A stretch of DNA of 64,000 nucleotides from Thalassovita sp. (GTDB lineage: Bacteria; Pseudomonadota; Alphaproteobacteria; Rhodobacterales; Rhodobacteraceae), in contig JARGPB010000007.1 in the NCBI GenBank assembly GCA_029212905.1, positions 124,001 to 188,000 on the forward strand. The letters are read 5' to 3'. Below, piece by piece: positions 18,537-27,993 of the stretch. A program made the translations under genes and the position numbers. The number at the start of each line of letters is the position of its first letter. The first letter of the stretch is position 1. A model generated the notes under the pieces. The model saw only the letters and a program-made list of their open reading frames with translations, was not told the origin of the DNA and ran no database searches.

Positions 18537-19730
18537 ATGACCGAGATATTCACAGGCACATTCACCCAACAAGAACCGATCCCCGAAGAGGGGATCGAAG
18601 CCGCATTGCGCGTTATGCGCTCGGGGCGGTTGCATCGCTATAATACCGTGGGCGACGAGGCCGGAGAGGCCGCTTTGTTGGAGCAAGAATTCGCTGCAGC
18701 GATGGGGTCGCAATTCGCGTTGGCCGTGGCCTCGGGGGGGTATGCGCTGGCTTGCGCTTTGCGGGCTGTCGGAGTCCAGCCGGGGGATCGGGTGTTGACC
18801 AACGCGTTTACGTTGGCACCAGTGCCGGGCGCGATTGCCTCGGTCGGGGCGGTGCCGATGTTTGTGGGCGTGACCGAGTCGCTGGTGATCGACCTGGACG
18901 ATCTGGCGGCCAAGGCCGATTTGGCTGATGTGTTGATGCTGAGCCATATGCGGGGACATCTGTGTGATATGGATCGGTTGCTGGAGATCTGTCGCGCCGC
19001 CGGTGTGCAGGTGATCGAGGATTGCGCCCATACGATGGGCGCGCGCTGGCGCGGGCGGATGTCGGGTACGGATGGGATCATTGGGTGTTTCTCGACCCAG
19101 ACCTATAAGCATATGAATTCGGGCGAAGGCGGGTTGTTGATCACAGATGACGCAGATGTCATGGCGCGGGCAGTGATGCTGTCGGGCTCTTACATGCTGT
19201 ATGAACGGCACCTGGCCGCCCCGGCGCCCGATGTGTTTGAGCAAATCAAATATGAGACTCCAAATGTGTCCGGCCGTATGGACAATTTGCGGGCGGCGAT
19301 CCTGCGTCCTCAATTACGCGGCCTGGACCGGCAATGTACACGGTGGAACGAGCGGTACCATGTGGTCGAGGACGGGCTTCGGGACACGCCAGGCCTGACG
19401 ATGGTGGAGCGTCCAGAGGACGAGGCCTATGTGGGGAGCTCGATTCAGTTTTTGCTATTGGATTGGACCGAAGAGGCGATCGACGTGGTGTTGAAACGCT
19501 GTGCTGCGCGCGGGGTGGAGTTGAAGTGGTTCGGCGGGGCCGAGCCGAGCGGTTTTACCAGTCGCTATGACAGTTGGCGCTATGTTGATTCTGCGCGAAT
19601 GGCGGCGACAGATCGGGTGCTGAAAGGCATTCTGGATATGCGATTGCCGCTGACGTTCTCGGTCGAGGATTGTGCGTTGTTGGCGCGGATTATCAAGGCC
19701 GAGGTCAGCGCTGTCTGGCAGTCCTGTTAA
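18537..19730 (+). CDS. DegT/DnrJ/EryC1/StrS family PLP-dependent aminotransferase
   Basis: 397-residue fold-type I aminotransferase-like protein. The family motifs are ASGGYALACALRAVGVQPGDRVL (phosphate loop region), VIEDCAHTMGARW (Asp162 for the pyridine nitrogen) and the PLP lysine segment CFSTQTYKHMNSGEGGLL with Lys191 as the probable Schiff-base residue. Relatives usually aminate nucleotide keto-sugars in O-antigen or antibiotic sugars. No other sugar nucleotide genes are adjacent, so the substrate is open. It follows the phosphatase by 22 bases and converges on the CreA-like gene. Confidence 0.85.
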   Translation: MTEIFTGTFTQQEPIPEEGIEAALRVMRSGRLHRYNTVGDEAGEAALLEQEFAAAMGSQFALAVASGGYALACALRAVGVQPGDRVLTNAFTLAPVPGAIASVGAVPMFVGVTESLVIDLDDLAAKADLADVLMLSHMRGHLCDMDRLLEICRAAGVQVIEDCAHTMGARWRGRMSGTDGIIGCFSTQTYKHMNSGEGGLLITDDADVMARAVMLSGSYMLYERHLAAPAPDVFEQIKYETPNVSGRMDNLRAAILRPQLRGLDRQCTRWNERYHVVEDGLRDTPGLTMVERPEDEAYVGSSIQFLLLDWTEEAIDVVLKRCAARGVELKWFGGAEPSGFTSRYDSWRYVDSARMAATDRVLKGILDMRLPLTFSVEDCALLARIIKAEVSAVWQSC

Positions 19731-19827
19731 GCGGAGCGCCTGCGGCGCGCTGGATGTCTCGGCCTTGCGGCCTCGGGTGGGTGCGTGACGCAATCAGATG
19801 CGCACAAAACCAGCGCGGCGCGGGGTG

Positions 19828-20292
19828 TTAGTTTTGCGGTTGCGTGGCGTTGAAAAGCGGGACTGTGGAGATCGACACCTTAGCAGAGCCCTCTGCAAGT
19901 TCCGTGGCGTGAGCGACATAGACCAGCGTTTGGTTGGTCTCATCCCAAATGCGTTTGACGCGGAGTTTTTTCAGAATGATTGAGCGCGAGGTGGTGAAGA
20001 CATTTTCACCGTTTTGATCTTTGTCGATGTCCCCAATTGTGATGGGGCCGGTTTGGCGGCAGGCGATAGAGGCATTCGAAGGGTCTTCGAACCAGTTGCC
20101 TTGGGACAGCCGATCCAGAAGGCCGCGTTCGAAATAGGCAATATGGCAGGTAACGCCTTTGACCTTGGGGTCATGGATGGCCTCGATCACGATGTCATTG
20201 CCAGTCCAATCGACGCCGATTTCTCCGATTTGGTCGGCGGCAAGCGGGGCTGCGGTCAGAAATAGGGCGGCAGAAAAGGCAAGAAAACGCAT
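19828..20292 (-). CDS. creA: CreA family periplasmic protein
   Basis: 154 residues. An N-terminal signal peptide (MRFLAFSAALFLTAAPLAA, cleavage near residue 19-20) is followed by the CreA core: IGEIGVDWTGNDIVIEAIHDPKVKGVTCHIAYFERG, DPSNASIACRQTGPI, RSIILKKLRVKRIWDETNQTLVYVAHA. These blocks are highly conserved in CreA proteins, whose biochemical role is unknown despite the name from the E. coli cre region. No creBCD genes are near. It is divergent from the leucine-degradation operon across 145 bases that hold a palindromic operator. Confidence 0.9.
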   Translation of the reverse strand: MRFLAFSAALFLTAAPLAADQIGEIGVDWTGNDIVIEAIHDPKVKGVTCHIAYFERGLLDRLSQGNWFEDPSNASIACRQTGPITIGDIDKDQNGENVFTTSRSIILKKLRVKRIWDETNQTLVYVAHATELAEGSAKVSISTVPLFNATQPQN

Positions 20293-20366
20293 CTGAAAAG
20301 TCCTGATTGGTGGTGTTGATCATTAGATGGGAGCCCATGCACAAATTGCCAGAGGCATCATTTCGG

Positions 20367-20398
20367 TTGACGCGACTCGGGGGGATGTGCTTTTTAAT
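20367..20398 (+). promoter_or_regulatory. Candidate promoter of the leucine-degradation operon
   Basis: TTGACG at 20367-20372 is a good -35 match. The AT-rich run TTTTTAAT (20391-20398), 18-20 bases downstream, is the best -10 candidate, although the spacing is slightly long. It lies 40-70 bases before the isovaleryl-CoA dehydrogenase start and overlaps the palindrome at 20393-20416, so a bound repressor would block polymerase. Confidence 0.4.
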
Positions 20399-20416
20399 GA
20401 ACAGTCGTTCAATAAA
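20393..20416. promoter_or_regulatory. Palindromic operator upstream of isovaleryl-CoA dehydrogenase
   Basis: The arms TTTAATGAAC (20393-20402) and GTTCAATAAA (20407-20416) pair at nine of ten positions around a 4-base centre AGTC. The core TGAAC-N4-GTTCA is perfect. The size and symmetry suit a TetR-type dimer, as in fatty-acid and branched-chain degradation regulators. No regulator gene is adjacent, so the binding protein is unknown. It overlaps the candidate -10 box. Confidence 0.6.
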
Positions 20417-20437
20417 TGGAAGTGGAGGAGCTGGTCC

Positions 20438-21601
20438 ATGTTCAATGCGGTGATGAGTTTCGATCTGGGTGAGGACGTGAATGCGCTGCGCGAAATGGTG
20501 CATCGTTGGGCGCAAGAGCGCGTGCGTCCGATTGCGGCCGACGTCGATTTGAAAAATGAGTTCCCCAACGAGCTGTGGGAAGAAATGGGCGAGCTGGGTC
20601 TGCTGGGTGTGACAACGCCCGAGGAATACGGTGGCGCCGGAATGTCCTATCTGGCTCATGTGATCGTGGTTGAGGAAATCGCGCGGGCCTCGGCCTCGGT
20701 TTCATTGTCTTATGGTGCGCATTCGAACCTATGTGTGAACCAAATCAAGCTGAACGGCACCCATGAGCAGAAGATGAAATACCTGCCTGGGCTGATCTCG
20801 GGCAAAAATGTGGGCGCTTTGGCGATGTCCGAGCCCTCTGCCGGGTCCGACGTGGTATCGATGAAGCTGAAGGCCGAAAAGCGCAACGGATACTATGTGC
20901 TGAACGGCAACAAATACTGGATCACAAACGGGCCGGACGCGGACACTTTGGTTGTCTACGCCAAGACCGACCCCGAGGCCGGATCGCGCGGGATCACCGC
21001 CTTCATCGTCGAAAAGTCGATGAAAGGGTTCAGCACGTCCAAGCATTTCGACAAGCTGGGCATGCGCGGGTCCAATACCGCCGAGCTGATCTTTGACAAT
21101 GTCGAAGTGCCGTTCGAAAACGTGCTGGGCGAGGAAGGCCGCGGTGTGCGGGTTCTGATGTCCGGTCTGGATTATGAACGTGTGGTTCTGGCCGGGATTG
21201 GTACAGGCATCATGGCGGGATGTCTGGACGAGGTCATGCCCTACATGGTCGAACGCAAGCAATTCGGCCAGCCGATTGGCAGCTTTCAACTGATGCAGGG
21301 TAAGCTGGCGGATATGTATACCAAGATGAACTCGGCTCGCGCCTATGTCTACGAGGTCGCGCGCGCGTGTGATCGCGGAGAGGTAACGCGTCAGGATGCG
21401 GCGGCGTGTTGTCTGTATGCCTCCGAAGAGGCGATGGTGGTCGCGCATCAGGCGGTGCAGGCCTTTGGGGGCGCGGGCTATCTGTCCGACAATCCCGTGG
21501 GCCGTATTTTCCGGGATGCCAAGCTGATGGAGATCGGGGCAGGGACCTCGGAAATCCGACGGATGCTTGTCGGTCGCGAGATGATGGCGGCGATGAGCTG
21601 A
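20438..21601 (+). CDS. ivd: Isovaleryl-CoA dehydrogenase
   Basis: 387-residue FAD enzyme oxidising isovaleryl-CoA to 3-methylcrotonyl-CoA in leucine breakdown, passing electrons to ETF. Acyl-CoA dehydrogenase motifs: ALAMSEPSAGSDVVSMKLKAEK, YWITNGPDADTLVVYAKT, ERKQFGQPIGSFQLMQGKLADMYTKMNSARAYVY, AVQAFGGAGYLSDNPVGRIFRDAKLMEIGAGTSEIRRMLVGRE. The segment LMSGLDYERVVLAG carries Glu at the position used as catalytic base by isovaleryl-CoA dehydrogenases, unlike straight-chain enzymes. The start ATG at 20438 follows GTGGAGGAG with good spacing. First gene of the operon. Confidence 0.94.
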   Translation: MFNAVMSFDLGEDVNALREMVHRWAQERVRPIAADVDLKNEFPNELWEEMGELGLLGVTTPEEYGGAGMSYLAHVIVVEEIARASASVSLSYGAHSNLCVNQIKLNGTHEQKMKYLPGLISGKNVGALAMSEPSAGSDVVSMKLKAEKRNGYYVLNGNKYWITNGPDADTLVVYAKTDPEAGSRGITAFIVEKSMKGFSTSKHFDKLGMRGSNTAELIFDNVEVPFENVLGEEGRGVRVLMSGLDYERVVLAGIGTGIMAGCLDEVMPYMVERKQFGQPIGSFQLMQGKLADMYTKMNSARAYVYEVARACDRGEVTRQDAAACCLYASEEAMVVAHQAVQAFGGAGYLSDNPVGRIFRDAKLMEIGAGTSEIRRMLVGREMMAAMS

Positions 21602-21603
21602 TC

Positions 21604-23568
21604 ATGCTGTCCGGGGGGGAGAGCTATGCTATGCTGGCCGAGGATTTCCAATGGGAGATCCCGGTGCAGCTGAACATGGCGCGCCATGTCTGCGATGACT
21701 GGGCGGCACATGATCCTGACAGGGTGGCGATCATCGACATGACGGGCGCGGCGCGGCGTGATGTAAGCTATGGCGCGCTGCGGCAAATGGCTGACACTCT
21801 GGCGGCAGAGCTGGTGGCGCATGGGGTCCAGCACGGCGATCGCATTGGGGTGTTGCGTTCACAATCCCCCTGGACGGCGGCGGCACATATCGCCTGCTGG
21901 AAATTGGGCGCGATCTCGATCCCGTTGTTTAAACTCTTTGGCACCGAGGCGTTGATTTCACGGCTAGAGGATGCTGGCGTGGCCTGGGTGATTTCCGATC
22001 CGGCTGGCACCGAAGGTTTGACCGAGTGGTTAAAGGGGGACGGGCGCGGGCAGATCGTTCCCGAAACTCTGCTTTTGTCAGAGCAACCGTTCCAGCCGGT
22101 CGAAACCGGCCCCGAGGACCCGGCGGTGCTGATTTACACCAGCGGAACAACGGGTGCACCCAAAGGCGCCCTGCATGGGCATCGCGTGTTGATCGGGCAT
22201 TTGCCGGGGGTTGAGCTGAGCCATGATTTCCTGGGTCAGGACGGCGATGTTCTGTGGACACCCGCGGATTGGGCCTGGATCGGTGGGCTGTTTGATGTGC
22301 TGATGCCGGGCTTGGCGCTGGGTGTGCCGGTGGTGGCGGCCCGGATGGATAAATTCACCGTATCGGAATGTCAGCGCATCGTGGCCGAGGCCGACGTGCG
22401 CAACGTGTTTTTCCCACCGACTGCTCTACGGATGCTCAAGGCCGAGGGCGCGGTCATCACGGGGCTGCGCTCGGTTGCGTCGGGGGGCGAACCTTTGGGC
22501 GCCGAGATGCTGGCCTGGGGGCAGGTGGCGTTTGGTGTGACGATCAATGAATTCTACGGCCAGACGGAATGCAACATGGTTGCCACTTCTTGCGGGGCTT
22601 TGTTTGCGGTGCAGCCTGGGTGTATCGGGCGACCTGTGCCGGGGTTTAAGATCGCTGTGCTGGACCCTGAGGGCCAACCCACCCAAGGCGAGGGCGACGT
22701 GGCGATTGCAAAAGGCGCGGCCAGCATGATGCTGCGCTATTGGAACCGCCCCGATGCCACGGCCGAGAAATTCCTTGGTGACTGGATGCTGACCGGAGAT
22801 CGCGGCATATGGGTGCAGGACTATCTGCGCTTTGTTGGCCGCGAGGACGATGTGATTACCAGCGCGGGCTATCGCATTGGCCCGTCCGAGATCGAGGATT
22901 GCCTGCTGCGCCACCCGGCGGTCGCCACGGTTGGGGTGATCGGCAAACCCGACCCGCTACGTACCGAGATTGTGAAAGCCTATGTGGTGCTCAAAGAGGG
23001 GCACGCGCCCTCGGAGCAGCTGGCCGCTGAATTGCAGGATTTCGTCAAGAAACGGGTCGCGCGACATGCTTATCCGCGCGAGATCGGGTTTCTGGACACG
23101 TTGCCGATGACCGTGACCGGCAAAGTCATCCGCAAAGAGCTCAAGGCGCAGGCCATGACCGAAGCAGGCCATGACCGAAGAGGTGCGCGCATGATCCGGT
23201 CCGGCCGATATTGCTGTCCGAACTGCCAGGCGCCGCAGGGTTGGTTTGCGCTGCATTCCACCTTTCGTGGTGGGGTCAAGCGGACGCGGTTCAATGACTT
23301 CGTGACCTGTCCCGGCTGCGATGCGCGGCTGGTGCTTCGGGCGCGCTCGACTGGGCCGGGCCTGCTGATCTGGCAGATCTTTTTGCCTGCCTTTTTGGGG
23401 GTGATTTTCCTGGCTGGTGCCCCGCTGGCCCTGTCCTTTGTCCCACCCGAGCAGGGGCTGATCCCCGCCGCGGTGGTACTGTTCTTATTCCTGGTCGTCT
23501 TTGGCGTGGTCTTCAGTCTGCTGAGATCACGGATGGAACGGCTCATTTTTCAGGTGGAGGCCCTATGA
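21604..23568 (+). CDS. AMP-dependent acyl-CoA synthetase, fused by a frameshift to a zinc-ribbon membrane domain
   Basis: As written, one 654-residue frame. Residues 1 to about 520 are an ANL acyl-CoA synthetase: LIYTSGTTGAPKGALHGH (P-loop), EFYGQTECN, LTGDRG, YRIGPSEIEDCLLRHPAV and the C-terminal catalytic Lys in PMTVTGKVIRKEL. It probably activates a short or branched acid for the leucine pathway. The synthetase should end near residue 527. An exact 16-bp tandem duplication at 23149-23180 instead changes the frame and removes the stop, joining it to the next gene. Removing one copy gives the tail KAQAMTEEVRA and a TGA overlapping the ATG at 23191. The ATG at 21604 follows the ivd stop by two bases. 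The lesion could be real or a sequencing or assembly error; the catalytic part is intact. Confidence 0.85.
   Translation: MLSGGESYAMLAEDFQWEIPVQLNMARHVCDDWAAHDPDRVAIIDMTGAARRDVSYGALRQMADTLAAELVAHGVQHGDRIGVLRSQSPWTAAAHIACWKLGAISIPLFKLFGTEALISRLEDAGVAWVISDPAGTEGLTEWLKGDGRGQIVPETLLLSEQPFQPVETGPEDPAVLIYTSGTTGAPKGALHGHRVLIGHLPGVELSHDFLGQDGDVLWTPADWAWIGGLFDVLMPGLALGVPVVAARMDKFTVSECQRIVAEADVRNVFFPPTALRMLKAEGAVITGLRSVASGGEPLGAEMLAWGQVAFGVTINEFYGQTECNMVATSCGALFAVQPGCIGRPVPGFKIAVLDPEGQPTQGEGDVAIAKGAASMMLRYWNRPDATAEKFLGDWMLTGDRGIWVQDYLRFVGREDDVITSAGYRIGPSEIEDCLLRHPAVATVGVIGKPDPLRTEIVKAYVVLKEGHAPSEQLAAELQDFVKKRVARHAYPREIGFLDTLPMTVTGKVIRKELKAQAMTEAGHDRRGARMIRSGRYCCPNCQAPQGWFALHSTFRGGVKRTRFNDFVTCPGCDARLVLRARSTGPGLLIWQIFLPAFLGVIFLAGAPLALSFVPPEQGLIPAAVVLFLFLVVFGVVFSLLRSRMERLIFQVEAL
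23149..23180 (+). repeat. Exact 16-bp tandem duplication causing frameshift
   Basis: The unit CAGGCCATGACCGAAG occurs twice with no gap (23149-23164 and 23165-23180). Sixteen is not a multiple of three, so the second copy shifts the frame by one. It sits at the very end of the acyl-CoA synthetase coding part and abolishes the natural stop. Both copies are identical, indicating a recent slippage event. Confidence 0.97.
23191..23568 (+). CDS. Zinc-ribbon, two-helix membrane protein (ancestral separate gene; now in frame with the synthetase)
   Basis: 125 residues if started at the ATG 23191 (MIRSGRYCCPNCQAPQGW). Four cysteines in two CxxC pairs (CPNC and CPGC, about 30 residues apart) suggest a rubredoxin-like zinc ribbon. 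Two hydrophobic helices follow (LLIWQIFLPAFLGVIFLAG and LIPAAVVLFLFLVVFGVVFSLL). GAAGAGG lies 7 bases before this ATG, so it can still be started independently even with the upstream fusion. With one copy of the 16-bp repeat removed, the synthetase stop overlaps this ATG as ATGA, the same pattern as the next junction (23565-23568). Function unknown; this frame is part of the fused frame listed before it. Confidence 0.65.
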   Translation: MIRSGRYCCPNCQAPQGWFALHSTFRGGVKRTRFNDFVTCPGCDARLVLRARSTGPGLLIWQIFLPAFLGVIFLAGAPLALSFVPPEQGLIPAAVVLFLFLVVFGVVFSLLRSRMERLIFQVEAL

Positions 23569-25169
23569 AACTCACTTCTTCTGCCATTCCGTCTTCGGAG
23601 ACGTTCAAGGCCAACGTGGCGGGCCATCTAGACGCGCTGAAGGTTGTTCAGGACGTGGCCGAGGCGGCCCGCCTGGGTGGCGGCGAGCGCTCTCGGGATC
23701 GTCACGAGGCGCGCGGTAAGATGCTGCCGCGCCGTCGGGTTCGTAACCTGCTGGACCCCGGCTCGCCCTTTCTGGAGGTCGGTGCGACAGCCGCATATGG
23801 CATGTATGATGATGCAGCCCCCAGCGCCGGTGTGATTGCCGGGGTCGGGCGCGTGCATGGGCATGAATGCATGATCATCTGCAACGATGCCACCGTCAAA
23901 GGTGGCACCTATTACCCGATGACGGTCAAGAAACACCTGCGCGCTCAGGAAATCGCGGAACAGAACATGTTGCCGTGCATCTATCTGGTCGATAGCGGTG
24001 GCGCGAACCTGCCAAACCAGGACGAGGTCTTTCCCGACCGCGACCACTTTGGCCGTATCTTCTTTAACCAGGCGAATATGTCGGCCAAGGGCATCCCGCA
24101 AATCGCTGTGGTGATGGGGTCGTGCACTGCGGGTGGCGCTTATGTCCCCGCCATGTCCGACGTGACGATTATCGTCAAGGAACAGGGCACGATCTTTCTG
24201 GCCGGGCCGCCTCTGGTCAAGGCTGCGACCGGCGAGGTCGTCACAGCCGAAGATCTGGGCGGCGGTGACGTGCATACCCGTCTGTCCGGTGTGGCCGATT
24301 ATCTGGCCGAGGATGACGCCCATGCGCTGGCCTTGGCCCGCCGTGCCGTCAGCCACCTGAACCGTGCGAAACCGCAAACGGTGCAATGGCAATCCTCCGA
24401 GGAGCCTGCATATGACCCCGACGAGATTCTGGGCGTTGTACCGGCCGGTTTGCGTACCCCCTATGACATCCGCGAGGTGATCGCGCGCACAGTGGATGGC
24501 TCGCGGTTTGACGAATTCAAACCGCGTTTTGGCGAAACTTTGGTGACCGGATTTGCCCATGTCAAAGGCTGCCCGGTCGGGATTGTCGCCAACAATGGCG
24601 TGCTGTTTTCAGAAGCGGCGCAAAAGGGAGCGCATTTCATCGAACTGTGCAGCCAGCGCAATATCCCGCTGGTGTTCTTGCAGAACATCACCGGCTTTAT
24701 GGTGGGGCGCAAATACGAAAACGAAGGCATCGCCCGCCACGGCGCCAAGATGGTCACGGCGGTCGCCACCACCAAAGTGCCGAAAATCACCATGTTGGTC
24801 GGCGGATCGTTTGGCGCCGGCAACTACGGGATGTCCGGTCGTGCATTCTCTCCGCGGTTCCTGTGGAGCTGGCCGAACTCGCGCATCAGTGTGATGGGGG
24901 GGGAACAGGCGGCTGGCGTCTTGGCCACCGTGAAACGCGACGGGATCGAACGTCAGGGCGGCGAATGGTCCGCCGAGGATGAGGCCGAGTTCAAACGCCC
25001 CACCATCGACATGTTCGAGGAACAGAGCCATCCGCTCTATGCCTCGGCCCGGCTGTGGGATGATGGAATCGTTGATCCGCGCAAAACCCGCGACGTTCTG
25101 GCCCTGAGCCTGAGCGCCAGCCTGAATGCTCCGATCGAAGAGACGAAATTCGGCGTTTTCCGTATGTAG
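23565..25169 (+). CDS. mccB: Methylcrotonoyl-CoA carboxylase, carboxyltransferase (beta) subunit
   Basis: 534-residue carboxyltransferase subunit that moves the carboxyl group from biotin to 3-methylcrotonyl-CoA, giving 3-methylglutaconyl-CoA. Typical blocks: RHEARGKMLPRRRVRNLLDPGSPFLE, GVGRVHGHECMIICNDATVKGGTYYPMTVKKHLRAQEIA, YLVDSGGANLPNQDEVFPDRDHFGRIFFNQA, GSCTAGGAYVPAMSD and FLAGPPLVKAATGEVV. The last group separates MCC from propionyl-CoA carboxylase. The ATG overlaps the preceding stop (ATGA, 23565-23568). The partner biotin subunit is mccA, two genes on. Confidence 0.95.
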   Translation: MKLTSSAIPSSETFKANVAGHLDALKVVQDVAEAARLGGGERSRDRHEARGKMLPRRRVRNLLDPGSPFLEVGATAAYGMYDDAAPSAGVIAGVGRVHGHECMIICNDATVKGGTYYPMTVKKHLRAQEIAEQNMLPCIYLVDSGGANLPNQDEVFPDRDHFGRIFFNQANMSAKGIPQIAVVMGSCTAGGAYVPAMSDVTIIVKEQGTIFLAGPPLVKAATGEVVTAEDLGGGDVHTRLSGVADYLAEDDAHALALARRAVSHLNRAKPQTVQWQSSEEPAYDPDEILGVVPAGLRTPYDIREVIARTVDGSRFDEFKPRFGETLVTGFAHVKGCPVGIVANNGVLFSEAAQKGAHFIELCSQRNIPLVFLQNITGFMVGRKYENEGIARHGAKMVTAVATTKVPKITMLVGGSFGAGNYGMSGRAFSPRFLWSWPNSRISVMGGEQAAGVLATVKRDGIERQGGEWSAEDEAEFKRPTIDMFEEQSHPLYASARLWDDGIVDPRKTRDVLALSLSASLNAPIEETKFGVFRM

Positions 25170-25196
25170 GCTGGGCGCAGACGCAAAGGGACTGAC

Positions 25197-25958
25197 ATGA
25201 CCACCAAGATGGACAAAGACAAGGCGGCAACACAGGCTGATCCGGGTACACCCGCTCCACCGGGCACACCCGCTCCAAATGTATCCCCGCAGAGATCTCT
25301 GCGGGCTCGATTTGGTGTCATAGATCAAAGCGACAAGATATTTGACGAAGTTCGCCGTCTGGTCGAGCACGAAGACGGGCTGGTCGACAAGCGGATAGGT
25401 TGGATGCTGGCCTTTAACGGCTTTTTGTTTGCCGCCTACGGGCTGGTTCTGAATGCGCAGATCACCCTGACCAAAATGCAGATGGGAGTGGATGCTTCGA
25501 CCTCTGATTTTGGTGGGTTCTGGGATATTCTGGACCGGGTCGAAGTCCTGCGAACGGCGTTGATGATTGCGGGGTGCCTGTCTTCGGCCGCTGCATTGGT
25601 CGGGGTATGGGCCGCGATGCGCGCGATGGTTTATGTGCGAAATGACTATGGCAAGCATCTGTCGAAACTGGGCGATGACTCGCAATTGGCCATGCCTGCC
25701 TTTCCCAGCGTTGGGCGCGCTGCGTTCTTTGGGAACGGGTATGGGCTGGCGGTGCCCTGTATGGCGGCGGTCCCCTGGATTTACGTCTGGTCGATGGAAC
25801 ATGCCGGTTTCGCCCCTTTTGGATGGGAGTTGGCCGGTCCGGGGAAATGGTGGCTACCGCTTGGCGTACCCATTTTTGCACTGTTTATATCAACGATTTC
25901 ACTGCGGTTTTTGGGGCTGAAGCACCCTGAAGATCCGACAGAAAGACACAAGAAATGA
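25197..25958 (+). CDS. Membrane protein of unknown function inserted between mccB and mccA
   Basis: 253 residues. The N-terminal 35 residues are disordered and contain PGTPAP twice in tandem (from a near-perfect 18-bp repeat). Next come a helical segment with VEHEDGLVDKRIGWMLAFNGFLFAAYGLVLNAQ, a second hydrophobic stretch (LMIAGCLSSAAALVGVWAAMRAMVYV), and two more near the C-terminus (GLAVPCMAAVPWIYVW, WLPLGVPIFALFISTISLRFLG), so about four membrane helices. I recognise no family with certainty. The spacing to mccB (27 bases) and mccA (27 bases) implies co-transcription. It is not part of the known leucine pathway, and a perfect 20-bp palindrome lies in its 5' part. Confidence 0.75.
   Translation: MTTKMDKDKAATQADPGTPAPPGTPAPNVSPQRSLRARFGVIDQSDKIFDEVRRLVEHEDGLVDKRIGWMLAFNGFLFAAYGLVLNAQITLTKMQMGVDASTSDFGGFWDILDRVEVLRTALMIAGCLSSAAALVGVWAAMRAMVYVRNDYGKHLSKLGDDSQLAMPAFPSVGRAAFFGNGYGLAVPCMAAVPWIYVWSMEHAGFAPFGWELAGPGKWWLPLGVPIFALFISTISLRFLGLKHPEDPTERHKK
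25242..25277 (+). repeat. 18-bp tandem repeat in the membrane-protein gene
   Basis: Two consecutive 18-base units (25242-25259 and 25260-25277) differ at one position (T at 25247, C at 25265). In frame they encode PGTPAP twice, so the reading frame is kept. Confidence 0.9.
25286..25305. repeat. Perfect 20-bp palindrome inside coding sequence
   Basis: The half-site CCCGCAGAGA is followed immediately by its exact reverse complement with no spacer. It sits eight bases after the 18-bp tandem repeat, within codons for the disordered N-terminus of the membrane protein. It could be a regulator site, a hairpin in the mRNA, or chance in GC-rich DNA. Confidence 0.85.
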
Positions 25959-25985
25959 AGTTTCAAGGCGCGAGGAGCGGGAAAC

Positions 25986-27920
<1,935 letters not shown>

Positions 27921-27957
27921 CCCCTGAGCCGGGTGCCAAATGGTGGTCGGCGGACAT

Positions 27958-27979
27958 GAGTATTTAAAGCAAGATGAAA
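27958..27979 (+). repeat. Dispersed 22-bp intergenic element, copy 1
   Basis: Begins GAGTATTT and ends GCAAGATGAAA, with AA at the two variable positions. It lies between the mccA stop and the hmgL start, just before the hmgL ribosome site. The same element occurs at 32804, 54741 and 60906. Confidence 0.85.
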
Positions 27980-27993
27980 GCAGGAGGCTGCGC

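Noticed and set aside
19731..19827. Small GC hairpins (for example GCGCC/GGCGC at 19736-19748) between the DegT-type and CreA genes
   Set aside because: Short stems and no T-run; too weak to call a terminator, though they may help end convergent transcripts.
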